Shown: positions 46,696 to 55,718 of the stretch, one piece after another
Position numbering within the stretch: position 1 is the stretch's first letter
How the letters are laid out: every line of letters starts with the position of its first letter
Source of the DNA: Cellvibrio sp. PSBB006
Lineage (GTDB): Bacteria > Pseudomonadota > Gammaproteobacteria > Pseudomonadales > Cellvibrionaceae
Assembly: GCF_002162135.1 (NCBI RefSeq)
Contig: NZ_CP021382.1
Location: 806,001 to 870,000 of the forward strand
Direction: 5' to 3'
Length of the DNA stretch: 64,000 bases
Made by a program: the position numbers and the translations under genes
The notes under the pieces: generated by a model
Databases searched by the model: none
Seen by the model: the letters and a program-made list of their open reading frames with translations, nothing else
What the model was told of the DNA's origin: nothing

Positions 46696-49600
46696 TTAGG
46701 CAATCCTCGCAACAAGTCCACGTAGTAATTGATTGGTATCGATATCCGGCACTTCAAACTCAACATCGTCCAGTGAAATATCAAAGGGTTCACCTTCGCG
46801 ATAATGAATCGGCAGTCGAATACCGAAACGATAGTCGGAGCCGAAGGTATAAGACGCAAATTCCCAACGCTCGTCGTAAACACTGAAGCCCAACGCGCGC
46901 ACACTGACATAGCCACCGATATCAAATGTAAAACTCGGTTGTGCATGCACCGCCACTTCCGCTTCGATATCCAGACCGGTAGCCGGCGTCCAGTCCACAT
47001 GCACACCGGCTTCTGCTGCGCCTTCAATACCCAATGTGCCACCGATATCCAGGCCGCCGGTTGCGCTGGCACCGGTAATACCCAAACCGATGCCCGCGCG
47101 CACCGATAAACGCAAACCGGCATTCGCAGGAATATTTAAATGCGCATCGCCAGTGATATGCGTATCTTCTTCGTGGTCCGGGTTGTAAGTCACACCGAGG
47201 CGTAATTGATCAATAACGCCGGGACCAATACCCGCCGTAGCACTCAACCCGCCACCGATCTCCGCCACAATGCCGGGAAAAATTGGCGCCTGCACGGCAA
47301 TATTGAAAATAGATTTATTGATTTCGCGCCGCGCAAAAATTTCCAACTCATCGGGCAAACCAATTTCACCGGTTACAGTAATTTCACCGTTTGGTGAAAA
47401 CTGTATACCGGCTGTTGCTTGTAACCAGGGCGCGAGTTGCAAGGAAAGCGAACCGCCGCCGTAAACAATCAAGGGATTATCTGGCTCGGCGGTTTCCGTA
47501 AGTGTTTGACCATCTTCGCTCACGCTGCGATTCGTAACACCGGCATTGACGCGACCGGATAACATACCGCGCGAATAATCGGCTTCGATTTCGGCGGTGA
47601 AGGCGCCGTCGTTGTAGCTGACGATGAGGTTTGAATTGATCCCCGGAATATCCGGTTGCGCTTCACCGGTTGCACTGAGCGCATAACCGGTACCATCAGG
47701 TCGTTCACTCAGCGTGACACTGATAGAACCACCGCGGATACCGGGAGCGTCCGGTGACAAATTAAATGTGCCTCCAATGGAAAAGCCGGCTTCTTCCGAT
47801 TGTGTAATTTCAATCGTGCCGCTTTCAACACCGGGAATATCCAGCGTTGCGTCACCGCGCGCGGAAAAACCGTCACCTTCGGAATAATTGACATCAATGG
47901 TTGCCGAGGTAACGCCTGGTACTTTTCCTTCCGGAATTGTAATGGTGCCGCCCATGCTCCATTGTTCGTTGGCGTAGCCCATGCGGACCTGGGCTGTGGT
48001 GCCTTCGCCGAAAATACGCTCATCAAATGAGAATTGACCATTTAATGCAAAGCCTTGTTCGGTTGACAAACTGGCTTGTATCTCTCCGTCACCGATATTA
48101 GTAATTCCGAATTTCAACAACCCATCTACACCAAGCCCACGAGACCCCATGAATGCTGTAATAGATGATTGCTGAATTTCAAAGGGAGCAGGAATATCAA
48201 TTTCTTCGAAATCAAATGTCTTCTGCAAACGAACATCACTACCGTCGATAACCAAATCAATATCAGCATCCGATAATATGGGAATGGATGGTAGTAATTT
48301 TCCTCCTCCAACAAACCCTCTGGCGGGGTCTATATCAAGCTCATCAATCCTGACCGGGCTTAAACCTGGTAATCTGAGGCTCTGAAACACACCACCAGAC
48401 CCCATGTTGCGAGCACCTGTCAATGTCGGACGTTTATCCAGTGCCCAGCATTTATATGTGCCAGCATTCTCCATTCCCGGAACGGGACGAAAGTGAAATG
48501 TAAGGCCAGAATAAGATGCCTGAAGCGAACGATTATCGCTGCTCTTGTATGCATCTACCGTCAAGGTTGCATGATTTTCATCGTTTGCGTCCACGGTCAA
48601 CGCGCTGCTTGTTTCGACCCTTGGCCAAATCTCAACGGTCTGACCAGCAGTCTGTGGGGCCCTTACTCCAATCCCGCCATTAGGTGAGGTATAAAGTAAA
48701 GGTCGCCTGGGATCTCCAAACCGTGTTAGTTCTCTATCGGTGAGCGCCGTGAATTGATTTAAATGTTGACCTTGATTGAACTGGGTTGTTGACCAATATC
48801 TATCTGAATTCTCTACATCACCCAAGTCATAACGAACCAGATTAAATTGAATTGTATAGTTATCTCTAATACGAGATGTATTAGCAGAAATTCTTGCACT
48901 TCCACCACCTATCACACCTCGATAGTAAGGACTCGTAAAAACAGAAACTGCTTCGCTTATCTCATTGCTAATCTGTCTTGATATTTGTGAACCCGAACTA
49001 CCATTCGCACCGGCATCCAATAGTTCGTAATTTGTTATATCGTTTTCGCCGCCGAGTTGATCCTCCCTACAATGATCAACCTGAAAGGATCGAACTTGCT
49101 GTCTTGCGTCCCAGAATGGAAATATCGCTTTTTCTTTTAACTGAGCTCTGTTACCAAAAAGCATCAGTTGAGGATTTCTCGTTCCCTTAAAAAAATATAT
49201 TTCCTCTCCACCTGCGTCGGAAACGCCACCTCTTCTTCTAGCCTCGTTAATTTTGTCTTCAACTTTGGAATCCATGAGCGGACTAAAGTGATCCCCCCAC
49301 TTGGTTCTCTGGTCTGTTGGGCGGGCATGGGCCTCCCGGGAAACCGGGACTGTATGAAGCGCCCTGTGCCTTCTTTTAAAATTTGGAATCCTGACTTCCG
49401 GCATATGGAGCTGTTTAGGTGATGGCGTCGCTATGTATTTATATCTCTTTCCTTCCTTTGAAAATTCAAAAGGGCCGGAACTTTGTTCCGGTTCAATAGG
49501 CGTTACCCCTGGCGGAGGAGAATGGCTACCTGATGTTCCATTCGTGCGATATATCTTCCTGCTGACCCCTTTTTGCTGCTGCACAACATGCGTCAACTCA

Positions 49601-50349
49601 TGAGCAAGCAGTTTCCTCCCAGCTTCTGTCGTAGGCGCGTATTCGCCGGCGGCGAAGAAGATGTCGTTGCCTACTGTGAAGGCGCGTGCGCTGAGTTGTT
49701 TGCATAGCGCATCGGCGTCGCCGCTGGTGTGTATGGAGACGCGGGAGAAGTCGGCGTGCAGCTTGCCTTCCATTTCCTGGCGAATATCGTCGGCCATGGG
49801 ATTTCCCTGGCCGCGCAGGGATTCAATTTTTTGTTCGGTTTCGTCGGCGACGACGGGTGTTTCGGGCGATGCCGCTTCAGCATCAGTTTCCGTATTGGTG
49901 GGTTCTTCTTCCTGTCGATGGAGCTTTGCTTGCGCGGTAGTGTCCTCTTCTTCGCTGCGCATTAACTTTGGGTTGGCTTCTTCAAGGTTGTCGCGGCACA
50001 ATTTGGTGCGCGCAGTTTCCGGTTCTTCGCCCATTCGGGAAATTTTTGTTTGCAGGGATTGTGGTTGCTCTGCATTATTTTCTGGTTGGGATGAACCCGG
50101 TGGTGCTGTTTCGTCGGCCACGCGTGCTACACCTTTTGGCATGCGGCTGACTTCATCGGCCACGCGGTCGGCTTCCTGTTCCTGGGTATCGCCCGGCGTG
50201 CTGACAGCCATCTTGGTTTGCAGGTAGGCTGAACGCATCACCTTGCGCTGCGCTGCCGAATCTTTTTTCTCTTCAGCCTGGCGGTGGGCCGTTTTATTAT
50301 CGTGGCCACCGGATTTTCCCGAACGCTTTTTTTGTGCAAGTGTTGCCAT
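46696..50349 (-). CDS. eCIS-associated DUF4157 protein with HNH-like centre and beta-repeat C-terminus (candidate cargo)
   Basis: A 1217-aa protein. The N-terminal 170 residues are charged and disordered. Next is a DUF4157 domain (about 180-265) with LHADFSRVSIHTSGDADALC and the zinc-protease-like motif AHELTHVVQQ (about residue 250). Around 420-455 the text QVDHCREDQLGG ... NYELLDAGANGSSG resembles an HNH-type nuclease core. Residues about 700-1110 form beta-rich repeats, many with a core like PGVxSGxIxVxxSExxGFS, followed by glycine-rich strands ending YRFGIRLPIHYREGEP. DUF4157 marks proteins encoded in eCIS operons, several of which are loaded into the particle. A secreted toxin or lumen cargo is therefore likely, but toxicity is not shown by sequence alone. 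It is preceded by the AAA+ gene (12 bp gap) and followed without gap by the TPR gene. Confidence 0.8.
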   Translation of the reverse strand: MATLAQKKRSGKSGGHDNKTAHRQAEEKKDSAAQRKVMRSAYLQTKMAVSTPGDTQEQEADRVADEVSRMPKGVARVADETAPPGSSQPENNAEQPQSLQTKISRMGEEPETARTKLCRDNLEEANPKLMRSEEEDTTAQAKLHRQEEEPTNTETDAEAASPETPVVADETEQKIESLRGQGNPMADDIRQEMEGKLHADFSRVSIHTSGDADALCKQLSARAFTVGNDIFFAAGEYAPTTEAGRKLLAHELTHVVQQQKGVSRKIYRTNGTSGSHSPPPGVTPIEPEQSSGPFEFSKEGKRYKYIATPSPKQLHMPEVRIPNFKRRHRALHTVPVSREAHARPTDQRTKWGDHFSPLMDSKVEDKINEARRRGGVSDAGGEEIYFFKGTRNPQLMLFGNRAQLKEKAIFPFWDARQQVRSFQVDHCREDQLGGENDITNYELLDAGANGSSGSQISRQISNEISEAVSVFTSPYYRGVIGGGSARISANTSRIRDNYTIQFNLVRYDLGDVENSDRYWSTTQFNQGQHLNQFTALTDRELTRFGDPRRPLLYTSPNGGIGVRAPQTAGQTVEIWPRVETSSALTVDANDENHATLTVDAYKSSDNRSLQASYSGLTFHFRPVPGMENAGTYKCWALDKRPTLTGARNMGSGGVFQSLRLPGLSPVRIDELDIDPARGFVGGGKLLPSIPILSDADIDLVIDGSDVRLQKTFDFEEIDIPAPFEIQQSSITAFMGSRGLGVDGLLKFGITNIGDGEIQASLSTEQGFALNGQFSFDERIFGEGTTAQVRMGYANEQWSMGGTITIPEGKVPGVTSATIDVNYSEGDGFSARGDATLDIPGVESGTIEITQSEEAGFSIGGTFNLSPDAPGIRGGSISVTLSERPDGTGYALSATGEAQPDIPGINSNLIVSYNDGAFTAEIEADYSRGMLSGRVNAGVTNRSVSEDGQTLTETAEPDNPLIVYGGGSLSLQLAPWLQATAGIQFSPNGEITVTGEIGLPDELEIFARREINKSIFNIAVQAPIFPGIVAEIGGGLSATAGIGPGVIDQLRLGVTYNPDHEEDTHITGDAHLNIPANAGLRLSVRAGIGLGITGASATGGLDIGGTLGIEGAAEAGVHVDWTPATGLDIEAEVAVHAQPSFTFDIGGYVSVRALGFSVYDERWEFASYTFGSDYRFGIRLPIHYREGEPFDISLDDVEFEVPDIDTNQLLRGLVARIA

Positions 50350-50361
50350 GGTCGGCGTCCT

Positions 50362-52356
50362 TTACTGTGCTGCCAATGACTGCGCCAGATGTTCAAGTTT
50401 GGTGGGGATGGCTTTACCCAGTTTGCGATATTCATCCATCAATGCGCGCAACAAAATACCAGGCGGGATTGTTTGATTTTCCGCGCTATTGATGTGTGTT
50501 GCAGCTGTGAGCACGGCGTTGCGAATAAATCCACCAGGCAATTCGGAGTAGCTGGCTAGCAGTTGGCAAAATTGATCACCGGGATTTCGCGCGCCGAGAT
50601 GGGATTGCCAAATCAGGTAACGCTCGGCGGCTGCCGGCGGTATAAATTCGATAATGGCATCCAGACGGCGGGTAAATGCTGAATCAATACGGGATCGACC
50701 GTTACTGGTCAGGATGGCAATGCCCGGATGGGTTTCGATACGAGTGAGTAAATAATTGGTCAACATATTGGCAAAGCGATCACCGGCTCCACCGGTATCA
50801 GTGCGTTTTCCGAACAACGCATCAGCCTCATCCAATAGCAATATCGTGTCACTCGCGGCTGCTTCATCTAACAACAGACCAAGATTTTTTTCTGTCTCAC
50901 CGATGTATTTATTCATCACCGATGCCAGGTCTACCCGATACAAGGGAGCGCCAAGTTGCGTTGCAATATAACTGGCAGCCAATGTTTTCCCCGTTCCACT
51001 TTCGCCGGAAAATAACACGCGAATGCCAAGGTTTACTGACGCCTGGGCTGTGCAACCTAAATCCTGCCATAAGGTTTCGCGTTTTTTACAACGCTGGATT
51101 AACTGGTTTAATTGTTGATCCACGCCCGCCGGTAACACCAGCGCGTTGCTATCCACCTGGCGCAACACCGGTTGTGCTAATTGACGTAACCGATGATTCC
51201 CCAGGTGAAGACGCGAGTCCAGAATGTGCTGGCGCTTAAGTGGTAGCTGTTCACGGGCTGCCTGGGTTTGTGCCATGTGCGACAGCGTCTGAATACTTGC
51301 ACCATCGATCAAGGACGATTCCGCCAACTCCTGCGCAAGATCTGGCGATGACAAATAGCTCTGCCACAACATCTGCCGCTCTTGCAATGAAAATCCGGGA
51401 ATATCCAACTCAACCGATGCGCGCCCCTGCACAATACCTTCATGGCCACAGATCACCACTTGCGCCATGGCGGCGGCATCGGGTAGTTGATAAATCTCGC
51501 CCGGACCGAGCACCGGTTCAATAACCGGAAGCCATTTGCCGTAGGTGGCGGCGAGGTGCAATGCTTTGTCACGCGCCCACAATTCCGGTGCGATTTTTAT
51601 CGGTTGAATATTCAAATAACGGGCCAACTCTCTGGCGACATGGATAGCGGTGGCACGCGCGCCGCGCAATACAATCGTGTGAGCGCGACCTAACCGAATA
51701 TGTTGCGCGAGAATCGCCAGCGGTTGTTGCAAGGCGTCAGGCACCAAAGGCTCATCACCGACAAGCTGTTTGGTACTTGGCCAGATTACCGTCGCACCCG
51801 TCAGTAATGACCACAATAGTCCATCGACTTGTAGATGGCGCAAGGGCCAGGGTTCATCACCCACCACCTGGAGAATGCCTGCACTCACCAAGGGGTGATT
51901 AACAAGATCAATCGGTGTGACATCCGCATCAAATAAATCATTCAATAATTCACACACAAGGTGCACGCGCGGGCGCGGATGCTGATCCGGCGTTTGTAAT
52001 TCCGCGAATGCCAGGTTGAGCCAGTGACTATTTTCCACTTCGCCGCACAAACCGAGTAAAAAAATATCAGCCAGGCTAAGCTGATAATCCTTGAGCATCT
52101 GTTGCAGCGGTTCGGATAACGTCAGGTGCGGGATGCGGGTATGTGAACGAATAGCTGCCCAGTCATAACGTGAAAGCTGCCAATGGGTTGCTAATTGTTG
52201 CGCGTGCTCCGATTGCGTAAATGTGATCGATGGTGATTCGAGCCGCGCCCTGCCGAAGTCACTGATACCTGCCAGAATCCACAACGAAAAAAACGATTCC
52301 TGTTTTGGGCGCGCATACTGCGCCGGTATTGCTGAAATCCTGACATTGCTGTTCAT
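50362..52356 (-). CDS. eCIS AAA+ ATPase
   Basis: A 664-aa protein. The C-terminal AAA+ module has Walker A GESGTGKT (about 450), Walker B ILLLDEADALFG (about 503), and a sensor/arginine-finger region (GIAILTSNGRSRIDSAFTRR). The N-terminal 400 residues contain a degenerate second ATPase-like region (HTIVLRGARATAIHVARELA) as in other eCIS ATPases of the Afp15 type. The family is thought to help assemble or terminate the contractile particle. The start codon overlaps the preceding stop by four bases (ATGA), placing it in one operon with the 491-aa protein. Confidence 0.9.
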   Translation of the reverse strand: MNSNVRISAIPAQYARPKQESFFSLWILAGISDFGRARLESPSITFTQSEHAQQLATHWQLSRYDWAAIRSHTRIPHLTLSEPLQQMLKDYQLSLADIFLLGLCGEVENSHWLNLAFAELQTPDQHPRPRVHLVCELLNDLFDADVTPIDLVNHPLVSAGILQVVGDEPWPLRHLQVDGLLWSLLTGATVIWPSTKQLVGDEPLVPDALQQPLAILAQHIRLGRAHTIVLRGARATAIHVARELARYLNIQPIKIAPELWARDKALHLAATYGKWLPVIEPVLGPGEIYQLPDAAAMAQVVICGHEGIVQGRASVELDIPGFSLQERQMLWQSYLSSPDLAQELAESSLIDGASIQTLSHMAQTQAAREQLPLKRQHILDSRLHLGNHRLRQLAQPVLRQVDSNALVLPAGVDQQLNQLIQRCKKRETLWQDLGCTAQASVNLGIRVLFSGESGTGKTLAASYIATQLGAPLYRVDLASVMNKYIGETEKNLGLLLDEAAASDTILLLDEADALFGKRTDTGGAGDRFANMLTNYLLTRIETHPGIAILTSNGRSRIDSAFTRRLDAIIEFIPPAAAERYLIWQSHLGARNPGDQFCQLLASYSELPGGFIRNAVLTAATHINSAENQTIPPGILLRALMDEYRKLGKAIPTKLEHLAQSLAAQ

Positions 52357-53828
52357 GGATTTTGCTCTCGTAGGGAGTTTAATGGTAGGAGATCCGGATC
52401 AGTGACATAGTGATACTTGATCACCTGCCCCAGCCAGGGTTGCCACCCCGGATTGATATCCAACCCCAGTAAGCGTAACGGCAGTTGTATCGACGACACA
52501 TGGAAATACACGTTGATATAAGGCAGGCGTTGTTCGATATGCGCTTTTAAAAGAAAAAAATCTGCATCCCATTGCAGGTGTTGATGAAAGCGATGTATCA
52601 CTTGCGGCGTCAGCTTTTCAGCAAGTTCCGATGCAAATCGTAAAGCGCCCTCTTCTTCGGGCGTTGTCAATTGGCTTTCCAGAAAATCTGTCAAACCTGC
52701 ATCTTTGCCGCACCCCAGCATGTGCGCCATGTGCTGGATGAGCTGCCATGGGGATACCCGGCTTTCCTGAATATCTTCAGTACATCTGGTGACTAACAAT
52801 GCGTTAATCAGGAAAAAAATTCCGCCGTATTGGGTCAGGTAAATGTGACTATCCGTCAACGGCGTTGTTTCAGTGGAATCACTTGATAACCTGGATGAAA
52901 TTTCAGTATCGGCGTACAAAACCTGATGCGATTGTTTGGATATACGGGTATCAGGATCGCTCTCGCGGTTTTCATGTTTATTTGTGGGAATGTCATCTTC
53001 GCTCGTCTTAATAGATGGAGCATCGTGCTGCGCGATATATTGATCGTCAGCGGGTTTTTTAACGTTATAGATAGCTTCACGAAACCCGTTTTCCCAGCGC
53101 CTTGAGAAATCTCCATCTGTTAATTTATGTGGATAGCTTTTCCAGGCACAGATCAATGCAACTAATGAGATAACGGGGGGATCAGCCGATGCATCATGTT
53201 TGAGCGCGGCCAACGTATTGCTCCATTCACTGAGGATTTTTTTAGTTTCAACAGCGACATGTTCTTGCGTTAACGCCCCGTCTTTTATTGTCTTTTCCGG
53301 GACACTGTTCCATTGTGTGATACGACATAAATCCCGATAGATATCGCGAACATTGTCAGCCCCCAGGATTTTGATCAACGCAGGGAAACATTGCGCGCGA
53401 TTCAGCTGAAACAAAATGTCGGGCAAATCAAACAGGTTTTCCTGAAACAGATGACGCAATATAGCGGCGGGAGTTGATGCGGAACGAATAAATGGTTGCC
53501 AATACCAATGCTGGTAGGTATTGCGTAGAAGATCCAGACAAAAATAAATCACTTGCTCAGTGCGATGGTGAAAATAGATAACGTCTGCCACCTGAGCGCC
53601 CGGCTGTGAAATATGCACAGCACTGGCCGTCATCTGTCGAGCAATGGCGGCAGCATCTGCACCCAACTGCCACCAGGGTCCACGTACATCAATCCGCCGG
53701 ATTACCATCAACTTTTCGTCATCCTCTCCCGGCCAGGATTGCGCGTCCAGGGATTGCAGCAGCGCTTCGCGGTGATGCGTTGCTCCGCTTAGCGTCATAC
53801 GTTGAATGGCAACACTGCTATGGTCCAT
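52353..53828 (-). CDS. Unrecognised eCIS operon protein, 491 aa (possible tape-measure-like)
   Basis: I do not recognise a family with confidence. The first 85 residues (VIRRIDVRGPWWQLGADAAA) look like a small alpha/beta module. The middle (about 270-340) is hydrophilic and likely disordered. Near 350-370 a hydrophobic stretch (YLTQYGGIFFLINALLV) resembles the hallmark helix of contractile-injection-system tape-measure proteins (PF19268-like), which is the best guess. No signal peptide or catalytic motif was seen. It lies six bases downstream of the 621-aa gene, and its stop overlaps the AAA+ start. Confidence 0.6.
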   Translation of the reverse strand: MDHSSVAIQRMTLSGATHHREALLQSLDAQSWPGEDDEKLMVIRRIDVRGPWWQLGADAAAIARQMTASAVHISQPGAQVADVIYFHHRTEQVIYFCLDLLRNTYQHWYWQPFIRSASTPAAILRHLFQENLFDLPDILFQLNRAQCFPALIKILGADNVRDIYRDLCRITQWNSVPEKTIKDGALTQEHVAVETKKILSEWSNTLAALKHDASADPPVISLVALICAWKSYPHKLTDGDFSRRWENGFREAIYNVKKPADDQYIAQHDAPSIKTSEDDIPTNKHENRESDPDTRISKQSHQVLYADTEISSRLSSDSTETTPLTDSHIYLTQYGGIFFLINALLVTRCTEDIQESRVSPWQLIQHMAHMLGCGKDAGLTDFLESQLTTPEEEGALRFASELAEKLTPQVIHRFHQHLQWDADFFLLKAHIEQRLPYINVYFHVSSIQLPLRLLGLDINPGWQPWLGQVIKYHYVTDPDLLPLNSLREQNP

Positions 53829-53834
53829 TCCGAT

Positions 53835-55700
53835 CTACCTTTTCTTACCGGGCATGATAAAACCGGTAACGGTGTAAGCCGTGGATGGCGTAGCGTTTTG
53901 TGTTACCAGCTGGGTCAAGGTTGCCACTGCACCTTTATCATCAAAATCGTCGATCCTTAAGGTTCCGATCAAGACATTCGCCGGACTCACCATTTGCAGC
54001 AAGGTGCCTGGCAAGGCTTCCTTGTTGAGAGTTAAACGCAACGCATCTCCCACAACAAAACGCCCCGGCACCGTAGCCAGATTACCGCGCAGTATCTGAT
54101 CGGGGTCATCCGCTGCAGCGAGCATCAAGGTTGCACGAATTAAATTGCGCACGGCAGAATGGCTTGTACTGCTGGCGTTTGTTGTGAGTTGCCGCCACCA
54201 CCACTGGATTAATTCCACCAAGGTGCGAATACCGTTCAGGTCTTTGGCTTCTGCCTGTCCAATACCGGGCCATTGGGTAGGCTGTTTTACATTGAGCGTA
54301 TCCAGCTCAGCCGCTTCGGCCCACTGCAAACGAATAGAGGGCGACACCTTGCGTAATTCTTTCAGCAACGAGTGCGTAGCCTGATCCAGTTTATTGCGTT
54401 GGGTTTCCGCCAAGCCCCGTAACCGATGTGGCGGCCCGCTCAGTAAATCTTCCAGCGATAGCAATTGCGCGGCATTGCGTTGGTATTCAACGATGGACGG
54501 ACTGGGAATAAAAGCTTTATGCAACATATCGCTCATTAACATCTGGTTTTGATTGCGCAAGCGACCCAGCTTTACTGAAATCATCTTGACGTCTGCTTGA
54601 TGATTCTGATTGATGCGATAACCCAGGCGCGCCTGGCGCACACCCAACATACGTTGCAACTGTGGACGGTTTGGCAAGAGCGTGTAGTGGTTGTGCAGAC
54701 TCACCCAGTCACTCATGGAGATATCCAGAACTGCTTCCATAAACACCTGTAGATCTTCAGGCAAATCGATATCTTCCAGAGGGTAACCCGGCACCAGGTC
54801 ATCCAGACTGCCGTGGCGTAGGGGCAAAGGGTTGACCGGGCGTAAATTAATCGGTGTTTCGCGGACGCGAGCGTAGAACAAACCTTTGTGATTATTGAGG
54901 ATACGGGCGCGCTCAGCGTATGCTTTTTCAACATCGGTCCAATTTTCCGCAACCAACAGGCGCGCGACCTGATAGTCGCCTTCGCTGCGGACCCGTTGTC
55001 GATTGAGGTTAGCGAGCGTCTGGTGGTGTTGGGGAATGTCGGTTTCTACCTTGTTTAAAGCAGTTCGTTTTTCAGCCAGGATTTTTTGTTGGAGCTTGTG
55101 CAAATTGATCAGTTCGCGACGCAGCCGCTCTATAAGCAGAATATCTTGGCGTATTGCCTTTCCGGTAGTGAATAACGCAGTATGGCTGGTAATTTTTTTT
55201 GTGTCGGTTGAATCCTTGGGGTCATCGTAGGCGGTTAGTTTTTCGATCTCATAATCAGCCCAAGGCGCGGTGCTTACATCTTTTCGTATAAATGAAAAAT
55301 TCTTGAAATCATAAATTCTATAAACCCAACTGCCCTTTATCTCATCCAGATACTTCTTTACTTTTCCGACGAGTCGGTTTTCCTGGCTGAGGCCAAATTC
55401 ATCGCGTAACGTACCAATACCATTCTTCGCATCGAGAAAACTGATATCCGCAAAATTGATATGGGCGATAGTACCGAATTTTTCATTCGGTTTTTCATAC
55501 ACTTCGGTATCCAAAAACATGGGCGTATAAAGTTGAGCGTTAATAATACCGATATGCTCGTTAATACTTTGGCCTTTCTCGGTGGCGAGGTATTTCGGAT
55601 CAAGATAGTGCGTGGCTGATGTCTGGTATTCGACAACCTTGGCAATTTCTGTCTTTTCCTGCATTGCACCTAATAACATCTTGTTATATTTGATTGCCAT
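53835..55700 (-). CDS. Unrecognised eCIS operon protein, 621 aa
   Basis: No family was recognised. There is no signal peptide or clear membrane span. Features seen: a helical, charged middle with coiled-coil tendency (about 185-245; LRRELINLHKLQQKILAEKR, LANLNRQRVRSEGDYQVARL), a proline-rich linker NLRPVNPLPLRHG, a helical block to about 480, and a beta-rich C-terminal 100 residues with RFVVGDALRLTLNKE and VLIGTLRIDDFDDKG. The ribosome site is a G-rich run (GGGGG) before the ATG. It lies 18 bp downstream of the 585-aa gene and 6 bp before the 491-aa one, within the eCIS operon, so a structural or accessory tail role is likely. Confidence 0.65.
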   Translation of the reverse strand: MAIKYNKMLLGAMQEKTEIAKVVEYQTSATHYLDPKYLATEKGQSINEHIGIINAQLYTPMFLDTEVYEKPNEKFGTIAHINFADISFLDAKNGIGTLRDEFGLSQENRLVGKVKKYLDEIKGSWVYRIYDFKNFSFIRKDVSTAPWADYEIEKLTAYDDPKDSTDTKKITSHTALFTTGKAIRQDILLIERLRRELINLHKLQQKILAEKRTALNKVETDIPQHHQTLANLNRQRVRSEGDYQVARLLVAENWTDVEKAYAERARILNNHKGLFYARVRETPINLRPVNPLPLRHGSLDDLVPGYPLEDIDLPEDLQVFMEAVLDISMSDWVSLHNHYTLLPNRPQLQRMLGVRQARLGYRINQNHQADVKMISVKLGRLRNQNQMLMSDMLHKAFIPSPSIVEYQRNAAQLLSLEDLLSGPPHRLRGLAETQRNKLDQATHSLLKELRKVSPSIRLQWAEAAELDTLNVKQPTQWPGIGQAEAKDLNGIRTLVELIQWWWRQLTTNASSTSHSAVRNLIRATLMLAAADDPDQILRGNLATVPGRFVVGDALRLTLNKEALPGTLLQMVSPANVLIGTLRIDDFDDKGAVATLTQLVTQNATPSTAYTVTGFIMPGKKR

Positions 55701-55718
55701 AATGACGCCCCCTAAGGA

